From Fen-1038 sp042408355 (GTDB taxonomy: Bacteria > Chloroflexota > Anaerolineae > Anaerolineales > Villigracilaceae), in contig JBHORD010000053.1 of NCBI GenBank assembly GCA_042408355.1, forward strand, positions 1 to 38,122: a DNA stretch of 38,122 nucleotides, read 5' to 3'. The position numbers and the translations under genes are program-made. The notes beneath the pieces are model-generated. The model saw only the letters and a program-made list of their open reading frames with translations. It did no database searches and was not told the origin of the DNA. Positions 8,046 to 16,058 of this stretch are shown here, piece by piece (position 1 is the first letter of the stretch; the number at the start of each line of letters is the position of its first letter).

Positions 8046-8051
8046 ATTATA
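8046..8051 (-). promoter_or_regulatory. -10 box of the C39 peptidase gene, leaderless type
   Basis: A perfect TATAAT on the minus strand is separated by seven bases from the ATG at 8038. It directly abuts the U-tract of the dnaK terminator, so termination and the next initiation share a few bases. Confidence 0.5.
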
Positions 8052-8090
8052 AAACAAAACAGGCGGCCACCTCTCGATGACCGCCTGTTT
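8050..8090 (-). terminator. Rho-independent terminator of dnaK
   Basis: A perfect 10-bp stem (aaacaggcgg at 8057-8066 with ccgcctgttt at 8081-8090) has a 14-base loop. On the minus strand it is followed by TTTTGTTTTATAAT. It lies between dnaK and the C39 peptidase gene. Confidence 0.85.
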
Positions 8091-8103
8091 AGAAAAATCA
8101 TAT

Positions 8104-8189
8104 CGTTGCGGGAGTTGCGCGGCTGGCCGCGGCAATCTCAAATAGCCTGCAAGCAATCAGTTGCTTCGTCGCTTCGTTCCTCGCAAGAC
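8104..8189. repeat. TTGCGAGG-type imperfect palindromic repeat downstream of dnaK
   Basis: The left arm (cgttgcgggagttgcgcggc to ggcaatct) and right arm (gcaatcagttgcttcgtcgc to ttcctcgcaaga) form an imperfect inverted repeat. It resembles the TCATTGCGAGG...GAAGCAATC repeats known in many bacterial genomes including Chloroflexota. It lies between the dnaK stop and its terminator. Confidence 0.55.
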
Positions 8190-8198
8190 ACTGGAGCG

Positions 8199-10085
<1,887 letters not shown>

Positions 10086-10280
10086 AACTCACACTCCTCG
10101 TTCTTTAGTTATCTGCCATAGCATACACGAGGGATGCAAGAAAAACGTTAACGCCGTGTAGAAAAAATATCAACCCTCAAATACGGCCGTGAGAATTCTG
10201 AGGCGGATTCAAAATCCATATTTCGGATTTGGAGAAGACGCCCGCTCACATTATGTTCTTTCAGTGCAGGGTAGAGGAGG

Positions 10281-11054
10281 TCAGGGTTCACTCACTTTCA
10301 CCCAATCAAACGCCGCGATCAAAGGAACGTTTTGAAAGGAGGAAGCCGAGATGCCGATTCGTCCCTTCTGCAATCCGTATCTTTGTTCTTCCCACTGTCT
10401 CATCCGAACGCCGTTGATGAACGGCGTCAACACATCGCCCTGACAAAGCAAGCCGATCTCATTCGTTCCATTTTGAATTTTCGATGAACTGCTTTTGAAG
10501 ACCGGCATGTAACGCGCCACGCCCTGCGTCAACCATTGGCCGAACAAAATTGTGTAAGTCTGGTCAGCATAAATGTTGAATTCATACCAGCCGTTCTCCT
10601 CGCTGTAACGACAGACAACGCCAACCGCTCCATCGCTTCCAGCGCGGACTTCCACACGCGCGTCCACACGGACATCGGTGTAATCGGGACCATCATATAA
10701 CGCGTAAGCCCACTGATTGGATGCAGGTAAATTGAAGATTAAATATCCCGCCTCCACACTCGGACCCGGAAACGGATTCCCGTTATCAACCTGCGTGAAC
10801 GACCAATAAGGCAGACTCCCGTTAAACTCTTCGGTGAAATCGCGCCGCGCGGGCGGAAGAGTAGCTGTCGGTGTGGAGGTTGGCGGAGGAACCGTCGGCG
10901 TGCGCGAAGGCTCGAGGATCAGCGCGCCGCCCTGCGACCGGAGGGAGGATCGAAGAGTCGGAGTCTGCGGTGAAAGCGTCGGCGTCGCGATCGTTGGCGC
11001 GCAAGCCGCAGTCATCAAAATCAAAAACAGAAATGCAGTTCTTTTTAGATTCAT
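10281..11054 (-). CDS. Lipoprotein with concanavalin/LamG-like domain
   Basis: The 257-residue predicted lipoprotein has signal MNLKRTAFLFLILMTAACAP with lipobox TAAC (lipidated Cys at 18). A Thr/Pro/Ser-rich spacer (about 20-70) is followed by a domain starting DFTEEFNGSLPYWSFTQ. This domain's beta-strand pattern (ALYDGPDYTDVRVDARVEV, GVVCRYSEENGWYEFNIYAD, INGVRMRQWEEQRYGLQKGR, GISASSF) matches the laminin-G/DUF1080-like lectin fold. It probably binds or senses extracellular polysaccharide; no catalytic residues are evident. The open frame extends to 11087, but ATG 11054 starts the signal peptide. It lies just beyond the tmRNA terminator, with a TATCAT box nine bases before the ATG. The function is inferred from fold only. 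Confidence 0.7.
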   Translation of the reverse strand: MNLKRTAFLFLILMTAACAPTIATPTLSPQTPTLRSSLRSQGGALILEPSRTPTVPPPTSTPTATLPPARRDFTEEFNGSLPYWSFTQVDNGNPFPGPSVEAGYLIFNLPASNQWAYALYDGPDYTDVRVDARVEVRAGSDGAVGVVCRYSEENGWYEFNIYADQTYTILFGQWLTQGVARYMPVFKSSSSKIQNGTNEIGLLCQGDVLTPFINGVRMRQWEEQRYGLQKGRIGISASSFQNVPLIAAFDWVKVSEP

Positions 11055-11069
11055 AATGACCCAATGATA

Positions 11070-11100
11070 ACAAAAACGTACGACCATTCGATCGTACGTT
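11070..11100 (-). terminator. Rho-independent terminator of tmRNA
   Basis: A perfect 9-bp stem (aacgtacga at 11075-11083 with tcgtacgtt at 11092-11100) is followed on the minus strand by a TTTTTGTT tract. It lies four bases past the tmRNA acceptor end. The U-tract runs directly into a TATCAT box preceding the lipoprotein gene. Confidence 0.85.
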
Positions 11101-11104
11101 CAGG

Positions 11105-11486
11105 TGGAGATGGCGGGAATCGAACCCGCGTCCGAAAGAATCGACCCTCGGAAATCTACGAGCGTAGCCTGCCGAAGTGAGTCACCGCAGAGATCTCGGC
11201 GGGCAGGTAACTCTGCGGCCATCCGCTGAATCTTAGGCGCATGTAGCGGAGTCGTGCGCGGCACTCTGCCTTTGTCTCGCCCAATCCGTCACCGGGCGGA
11301 GATCGGGGACGGTGGACGCAGTCTCATCAAAGGAGACTGACTGTTATGCAGATCGCTTATGCAGCGAGGGGCATAGCAGCATAGGAAGTGCGATTGGCAC
11401 TTGATTTTTTGCGCTGATTTTACGAGTTCGGCGCCGCTCGGCTCGCATTCCGGGATCAGCCTCTCCCGTCGAAGCCTGTCATCCCC
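11105..11486 (-). ncRNA. ssrA: tmRNA (SsrA), trans-translation RNA
   Basis: tmRNA rescues stalled ribosomes by acting as tRNA-Ala and then as a short message. The 5' end GGGGATGACAGGCTTCGACG and 3' end CGGGTTCGATTCCCGCCAT plus CTCC-A pair as a 7-bp acceptor stem with one G-U. The T-arm GGTTCGATTCC is canonical. The tag reading frame (11357-11398) encodes ANRTSYAAMPLAA followed by TAA, with the typical proteolysis-prone LAA end. CCA is not fully encoded: the genome reads CCT after the discriminator A. Several GC stems follow the tag as expected for pseudoknots. A TATAAT at 11519-11524 lies 33 bases upstream, so the 5' end is probably processed. Confidence 0.95.
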
Positions 11487-11518
11487 GAAAGACGGAGAAC
11501 CTTCCCGTTTCGGTTTGT

Positions 11519-11524
11519 ATTATA
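11519..11524 (-). promoter_or_regulatory. -10 box of tmRNA
   Basis: TATAAT on the minus strand lies 33 bases before the mature tmRNA 5' end. I found no strong -35 hexamer at 16-18 bases. It is divergent from the promoter of the receiver/CpaE gene. Confidence 0.5.
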
Positions 11525-11574
11525 GCATGTCTGGCCGGGAAGATTGTGAAAACCGTGCAGATTGTTTCAACAAC

Positions 11575-11603
11575 TTGCTCGAAGTTTCGCTTTATGCTAG
11601 ACT
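11575..11603 (+). promoter_or_regulatory. Promoter of the receiver/CpaE-sirtuin-kinase operon
   Basis: TTGCTC (11575-11580), a 17-base spacer and TAGACT (11598-11603) make a reasonable sigma-70 promoter. It ends 20 bases before the ATG at 11624. A GAGGAG Shine-Dalgarno lies between. Confidence 0.45.
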
Positions 11604-11623
11604 TCTATCAAATGCGAGGAGAA

Positions 11624-12787
11624 ATGCCCGAAAAAATTCTGATCATTGATGACGATGTGGACACTCTGCGGCTGGTGGGGTTGTTGTTACAGAAGCAGGG
11701 CTATTCGATCAGCGCGGCTACGAATGGCGAACAAGGGCTGGCAAAAGCGCTGACTGAAAAGCCGGATATTATTCTGCTGGATGTGATGATGCCGGACATG
11801 GATGGATATGAGGTCGCACGCCGGCTTCGCAGGAATCCATCCACAAAACAGACGCCGATATTGATGTTTACGGCGAAAGGTCAGCTCGATGACAAGGTCG
11901 TTGGATTCGAAGCGGGGGCGGACGATTATCTTACCAAACCGACTCATCCGTCGGAATTGCAGGCGCATATCCGCGCTCTGCTTGCCCGCGCCGGCGCGAA
12001 AAATATCACCGAAGTGAAAGCGGGACAGTACGATCATCACGGATACATCATCGGCGTGTTGTCTGCGCGCGGGGGGTTGGGCGTTTCGACATTTGCCTCG
12101 AATCTTGCGGGCGCGCTCTTTACACGGACGCAGGGTGACGTCATTCTTGCCGAGCTGACGCCCGGCCAGGGCACGCTGGGCATGGATTTGGGCGCGCCTC
12201 AGCAAAAGGGATTGAATGAACTGCTCGGCGGTACGCCCGTTGAAATCACGCGCGAAAAAGTCAATTCCCTGCTTGTTCCGCATCCCTCCGGGCTCAAATT
12301 ATTGCTGGCGTCTGAAAACCCGCGCGACATTCAATTGACCGCCCAAACGAATCATTATGAGATTCTGATTGCGCGCCTCGCCTCGCTGGGGCGCTTCATC
12401 GTCCTGGACCTCGGAGCAGGTCTGCCGCCTTTCGTGCAGAAGATTCTCCCGTTGTGCCAGGAACGCATTGTCATATTGGAAGGACTGCCGAATACCATTC
12501 TGCATACGAAAATGCTGATTGATGAAATGGCAAATATCGGCATTGACCGCATGAGCATCCGCGTCGTTCTCAACAACCGCGTCCGCTCGGAAACGCAAAT
12601 GCCGTTGACTGAAGTTCAGAACAGTTTGGGGCATTCGATCACGGCGACGTTGACGCCCGCGCCCGAAATGTTCATGGCGGCGACGCGTGTGCACATGCCG
12701 GCCATCTTTTCACAGCCGACCAATGTTACCTCACAACAAATCCTGAAACTTGCCGATCAGATTCTCGAGCGGGAAAAAGGTAGATGA
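11624..12787 (+). CDS. Receiver domain fused to degenerate MinD/CpaE-like ATPase
   Basis: The 387-residue protein has a normal CheY-type receiver (residues 1-120: acidic D9-D11, phosphoacceptor D53 in ILLDVMMPDMDG, T83, K105). A ParA/MinD-superfamily domain (about 140-385) follows, as in CpaE/TadZ localisation factors. The P-loop reads SARGGLGVSTFASN (147-160): both the signature Lys and the catalytic P-loop Lys of KGGVGKT are replaced (R149, V154). ATP hydrolysis is therefore unlikely. LDLGAGLPPFV resembles a degenerate switch region. I chose ATG 11624 for its GAGGAG site. Its stop overlaps the sirtuin start (ATGA). It may be a phosphorylation-controlled localisation or pilus-assembly factor; the function is inferred. 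Confidence 0.85.
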   Translation: MPEKILIIDDDVDTLRLVGLLLQKQGYSISAATNGEQGLAKALTEKPDIILLDVMMPDMDGYEVARRLRRNPSTKQTPILMFTAKGQLDDKVVGFEAGADDYLTKPTHPSELQAHIRALLARAGAKNITEVKAGQYDHHGYIIGVLSARGGLGVSTFASNLAGALFTRTQGDVILAELTPGQGTLGMDLGAPQQKGLNELLGGTPVEITREKVNSLLVPHPSGLKLLLASENPRDIQLTAQTNHYEILIARLASLGRFIVLDLGAGLPPFVQKILPLCQERIVILEGLPNTILHTKMLIDEMANIGIDRMSIRVVLNNRVRSETQMPLTEVQNSLGHSITATLTPAPEMFMAATRVHMPAIFSQPTNVTSQQILKLADQILEREKGR

Positions 12788-13560
12788 AAGCGTTTTCGGC
12801 ATCCGTCAAGGATGGGATCGAGTTCGCGGCCGAATTGTTCAGCAAGGCAAAACGCGCAGTAATCCTGACCGGTGCCGGGATTTCCACGCCATCGGGGATT
12901 CCCGATTTTCGTTCGGAGGGGACCGGTTTGTGGTCCCGCGATGAACCGATGGAGGTCGCCTCGCTGAATACGTTTCGCACGCATCCCGAAAAATTCTATG
13001 CGTGGTTTCGTCCGCTGGCGAATCAGATCTTCGACGCGAAACCGAACCGCGCCCATCTGGCTTTGGCTGAACTTGAACAAGCGGGGCGCATTCACGTAAT
13101 CGCCACGCAAAATATTGACATGCTTCATCAAAAAGCCGGATCGAAAAACGTCATTGAACTGCATGGCACTGCGGCGACGCTTTCCTGCACGCAATGTTTT
13201 CAACAGGTGGAATCCCTTCCTTATCTAAAGCCGTTTGTTGAAAGAGGCGAAATTCCTCGCTGCCCCAATTGCGGAGCGGTGCTCAAGCCGGATGTGATTC
13301 TGTTCGGCGAGCAATTGCCGCAAAAGGCCTGGTTCCAGGCGCAGCGCGCCAGCCGCGAATGCGATTTGATGGCGGTCGTCGGTTCTTCGCTGGAAGTGTT
13401 GCCGGTCGCCGGCCTGCCGATGCAGGCGCTGGACCGCGGCGCGCATCTGATCATCATCAACAACACGCCTACCTACCTCGATGTGCGCGCCGATGTTGTC
13501 ATGCACGGAGATGTAGCCGAGATCATTCCCGCAATTGCGGAGCAGGTGAAACATGGCTGA
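12784..13560 (+). CDS. Sir2-family NAD-dependent protein deacylase (sirtuin)
   Basis: The 258-residue sirtuin has all core motifs: NAD-binding GAGISTPSGIPDFRS (30-44), TQNIDMLHQKAG (108-119), catalytic H127 in ELHGTA, zinc ligands C135/C138 and C160/C163, and VVGSSLEVLPVAGLP. It would remove acetyl or acyl groups from lysines using NAD. The length and motif order fit the CobB/SrtN type rather than fused defence sirtuins. It is translationally coupled on both sides: its ATG overlaps the receiver gene stop by four bases, and its stop overlaps the kinase gene start by eight. That tight coupling suggests a functional link to the two-component partners. Substrate is unknown. Confidence 0.93.
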   Translation: MKAFSASVKDGIEFAAELFSKAKRAVILTGAGISTPSGIPDFRSEGTGLWSRDEPMEVASLNTFRTHPEKFYAWFRPLANQIFDAKPNRAHLALAELEQAGRIHVIATQNIDMLHQKAGSKNVIELHGTAATLSCTQCFQQVESLPYLKPFVERGEIPRCPNCGAVLKPDVILFGEQLPQKAWFQAQRASRECDLMAVVGSSLEVLPVAGLPMQALDRGAHLIIINNTPTYLDVRADVVMHGDVAEIIPAIAEQVKHG

Positions 13561-14758
13561 AATCAAAACGGAACGCCTTGATGGATATCGTCGTTTGATC
13601 GAGATTGCCCGCGATCTTGCTTCGACGCTCGACCTCGATGTTTTGCTCGAACGCATCGTGCGCGCCGCGGCGGAAGTCAGCGGATCGGAGGCGGCCTCGA
13701 TTCTTCTTTATGACAACCTGACACAGCAATTGTATTTTCAAGTTGCGACCAATCTCGATGAGCCGACGATGCGAGGCGTGATCGTGCCGCTGGAAGGAAG
13801 CATCGCCGGCTGGATTGTTGTCAACCGCAAATCGGTGCGGATTACGAACGCGCAAGAAGATCCGCGTTTCTTCGGCACGGTGGATCAGATGACGGGGCGC
13901 CCGACTCAGTCACTGTTGGGCGTGCCGTTGATTACCAAAAATAAAGTCGTCGGCGTGTTGGAGGCGTTGAATAAAGAACGCGGCAAATTCACGGAAGGCG
14001 ATGAGTCGATGTTGTCGGTTCTGGGCGCGCAGGCGGCAGTCGCCATTGAGAATGCGCGCCTGTTCCAGCAATCCGACTTGATCTCGGAATTCGTTCACGA
14101 ACTCCGCACCCCGCTGGCATCGTTGAGCACCGCCACCTATTTGCTGCTGCGGCCCGAAATGTCGCGCGAACAGCAGGAGCAGATCATCCACAACATCCAC
14201 GGTGAAACCCTGCGGCTTAATTCCCTGGCGTCTTCTTTCCTCGATCTGGCCCGGCTCGAATCGGGACGCGTGCAATTTCATAAGACCAGTTTCAGCGCCG
14301 CGGATTTGTTGTACGAATGCAAAGACATCATGAATTCAAAAGCCGAAGAGGAGAATGTGGAAATCCGTGTGGAAGCCTCGGAGGGATTGCCTCCTTTCGA
14401 GGCCGACCGCGACAAGATCAAGCAGGTGGTTTTGAATCTGTTGAGCAATGCCATTAAATACAACCGCAGCGGCGGCTCGGTCGTTCTGAAAGCGGAAGTC
14501 AAGGAAACGGAAGTCTGCTTTTCCATTCAGGATACCGGCATGGGAATCCCAGACGAAGCCATTCCCCACCTGTTCGAAAAATTCTATCGCGTGCGCGAGA
14601 CGGAAGGGAAAGCCATCGGCACCGGGCTTGGATTGTCCATCTGCAAACAAATTGTACAGGGACACGGCGGGCGTATGGAAGTCAAAAGCAAGCTCGGAGT
14701 TGGAACTTCGTTTTGCGTGTTCCTGCCGAGATCAGGCAAGACGATACCGAGGGTATAG
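13553..14758 (+). CDS. Soluble GAF-domain sensor histidine kinase
   Basis: The 401-residue kinase has no membrane segment. A GAF sensor domain (about 15-172) precedes the dimerisation/phosphoacceptor helix with H182 in FVHELRTPLAS. The ATPase domain shows the N box (VVLNLLSNAIKYN, about 292-304), G1 (DTGMGIPDEAI), F box (FEKFYRV) and G2 (GTGLGLSICKQIV). It is the third gene of the operon, starting inside the sirtuin stop (ATGGCTGA overlap). The receiver protein encoded first is the obvious phosphotransfer partner. The GAF ligand is not predictable. A strong terminator follows the stop. Confidence 0.93.
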   Translation: MAEIKTERLDGYRRLIEIARDLASTLDLDVLLERIVRAAAEVSGSEAASILLYDNLTQQLYFQVATNLDEPTMRGVIVPLEGSIAGWIVVNRKSVRITNAQEDPRFFGTVDQMTGRPTQSLLGVPLITKNKVVGVLEALNKERGKFTEGDESMLSVLGAQAAVAIENARLFQQSDLISEFVHELRTPLASLSTATYLLLRPEMSREQQEQIIHNIHGETLRLNSLASSFLDLARLESGRVQFHKTSFSAADLLYECKDIMNSKAEEENVEIRVEASEGLPPFEADRDKIKQVVLNLLSNAIKYNRSGGSVVLKAEVKETEVCFSIQDTGMGIPDEAIPHLFEKFYRVRETEGKAIGTGLGLSICKQIVQGHGGRMEVKSKLGVGTSFCVFLPRSGKTIPRV

Positions 14759-14763
14759 AGACG

Positions 14764-14796
14764 AAACCTCCCGCAGTGATACGGGAGGTTTGTTTT
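14764..14796 (+). terminator. Bidirectional terminator between the kinase and HEPN genes
   Basis: A perfect 10-bp stem (aaacctcccg at 14764-14773 with cgggaggttt at 14782-14791) is followed by TGTTTT. The converging HEPN gene ends at 14811, so the hairpin probably serves both strands. Confidence 0.85.
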
Positions 14797-14810
14797 CATA
14801 AAATCCAATT

Positions 14811-15218
14811 TTAGGAAATAATTGCTTCGGCCCAAAAGACAACACGGGCAGCTAATTCCAATGCCTCGCGATATTCTTCTCGTGTTACTTCTTCCGAAAT
14901 GCTTGGATATCGTGACTCGACCGCATACTGACTCAGCAAATCCGCTTCTTTAACGTTTTCTGGGATTTGGATTCCGCCATGTTCCAAAACATCCATTAAA
15001 CGGACCAATGAATGGGTCTTAGGGAAATCCAGTTCATACCGAACACAAACCGCCTTCAAAGCCTTTTCAGCAGCTTGCTGTGCATTGAAACATAAATCTT
15101 CGAAAAGAATTCCTTTAAGCCTTCCCGCCTTTTCTGCAAGCAGTAAATTACTGCGAGCATGTTCCAGCCGCGAACGCGGATCGGTTGGATCATCACGCTT
15201 CATAGATGACTTTTCCAT
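14811..15218 (-). CDS. HEPN-domain protein of a HEPN/MNT pair
   Basis: The 135-residue helical protein has the HEPN pattern: RSRLEHARSNLLLAEKAG, then FNAQQAAEKALKAVCVRYEL, FPKTHSLVRLMDVL, and AVESRYPSISEEVTREEYREA. It overlaps the 3' end of the nucleotidyltransferase gene, the standard arrangement of HEPN/MNT toxin-antitoxin modules. I do not see the R-X4-6-H ribonuclease motif of HepT-type toxins, so RNase activity is uncertain. It may belong to the HEPN branch whose role is still unclear. ATG 15218 gives a 26-base overlap; ATG 15203 is an alternative with an 11-base overlap and GGAAAAG upstream. Confidence 0.85.
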   Translation of the reverse strand: MEKSSMKRDDPTDPRSRLEHARSNLLLAEKAGRLKGILFEDLCFNAQQAAEKALKAVCVRYELDFPKTHSLVRLMDVLEHGGIQIPENVKEADLLSQYAVESRYPSISEEVTREEYREALELAARVVFWAEAIIS

Positions 15219-15516
15219 CTTTCAGAGCTGGACGCAAAATCGTGCCAACACGCTGGCCATATTTTTTCAGATCTTCTTCCGTAACTACGACCACATCCAC
15301 AGAAACGCCCAGGCCATGCAAATTACGATTGATCTTCTGCGCAATTTGCCGGCGATGCACAGAGCCGCCCATGACAACCAGCAGATCAAGGTCGCTGTCT
15401 TTAGTCATTTTTCCGCGCACAGCAGAACCAAAGAGCAGAACGCGCTTCGGTTTTGCAACTTGCACGATTCGACGGGTTACTTCCTGCAAAATCTGGTTGC
15501 TGGGAGTTGTCATCAT
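15193..15516 (-). CDS. MNT-type minimal nucleotidyltransferase (HEPN partner)
   Basis: The 107-residue nucleotidyltransferase-fold protein has the signature VLLFGSAVRGKMTKDSDLDL: G30-S31 and the metal-binding pair D42/D44. A further DVVVV strand lies near residue 75. In characterised HEPN/MNT systems this protein AMPylates and silences the HEPN toxin. A perfect TATAAT lies five bases before the first of two adjacent ATG codons (15516 and 15513), with no Shine-Dalgarno. It is co-directional with and overlaps the HEPN gene. AT content is higher than in neighbouring genes, compatible with mobility. Confidence 0.9.
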   Translation of the reverse strand: MMTTPSNQILQEVTRRIVQVAKPKRVLLFGSAVRGKMTKDSDLDLLVVMGGSVHRRQIAQKINRNLHGLGVSVDVVVVTEEDLKKYGQRVGTILRPALKDGKVIYEA

Positions 15517-15521
15517 TTTTC

Positions 15522-15527
15522 ATTATA
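15522..15527 (-). promoter_or_regulatory. -10 box of the MNT/HEPN pair, leaderless type
   Basis: TATAAT on the minus strand is followed by GAAAA and then ATGATG. The short spacing and lack of a ribosome site fit a leaderless mRNA starting at either ATG. Confidence 0.45.
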
Positions 15528-15599
15528 CATGAGTTTGATCCAGCAATCATACAAACGAACCTTCGGATGGTTAAGCCGTTACCGCCGCCTCGCTCGCGA

Positions 15600-15953
15600 C
15601 TACGAGCACATCACACTATCCAGTGAGAGTATGGTGTATCTCGCCAGTTCGCGACGTATGCTAAAAATGCTTGCAACATGACTTTTAAAACGCTCTCTTA
15701 GGAAATTTGAAGGGCGTCTCTTGGATATTACAATCAATTGAATGAGCAAAGCAAATGCACCGAATGGACACAATAATCCGATTGGAAGAAGGAAGAATTG
15801 TTCATAGTTGGGGACAAATCCCGGTAGCAAGAAATCTCCCATAGTCAAAATCAGCAGACTTCCAAATGAAATGAACAATAGTAATGGAGATATTAACTCA
15901 AGAGAATCAAGGAACTTATCAATTGATGAGTTGTTCTTTTTGAGCGGCTTCAT
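15600..15953 (-). CDS. Hypothetical membrane protein
   Basis: From ATG 15953 this is 117 residues: a charged N-terminus (MKPLKKNNSSIDKFL), a hydrophobic segment (LISPLLLFISFGSLLILTMG), a short loop with PGFVPNYEQ, a second segment (LLPIGLLCPFGAFALLIQLI), and a basic C-terminal tail (SKRRPSNFLRERFKSH). The open frame extends to a GTG at 16001, with AAAGGAG within it but 21 bases before the ATG, so the start is uncertain. Composition is clearly more AT-rich than neighbours. It lies 83 bases upstream of the MNT gene on the same strand. No family is recognised. It may be acquired DNA or a non-gene. Confidence 0.45.
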   Translation of the reverse strand: MKPLKKNNSSIDKFLDSLELISPLLLFISFGSLLILTMGDFLLPGFVPNYEQFFLLPIGLLCPFGAFALLIQLIVISKRRPSNFLRERFKSHVASIFSIRRELARYTILSLDSVMCS

Positions 15954-15989
15954 GTTTGTTGCTATTTGTGTAAACTCCTTTGTAAGGAA

Positions 15990-16045
15990 AAGATTTAACA
16001 CAGAGACGCTAAGTTTTTTAAATTTCTTTGTGACCTCGCGCCTTT
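15990..16045. repeat. Degenerate CACAGAGACGCTAAG / TTTGTGACCT repeat
   Basis: Just downstream of mutL the sequence reads ttaacacagagacgctaagt followed by a T-run and ctttgtgacctcgcg. It is another member of the dispersed ACCACAGAG-like family. Confidence 0.45.
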
Positions 16046-16058
16046 ACATTTAAATTTT

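Noticed and set aside
10086..10280. CIRCE/HrcA operator upstream of dnaK
   Set aside because: No TTAGCACTC-N9-GAGTGCTAA-like inverted repeat is present in this gap.
14811..15516. HepT/MntA-type proven RNase toxin
   Set aside because: R-X4-6-H motif not found in the HEPN sequence, so I only call it a HEPN/MNT pair.
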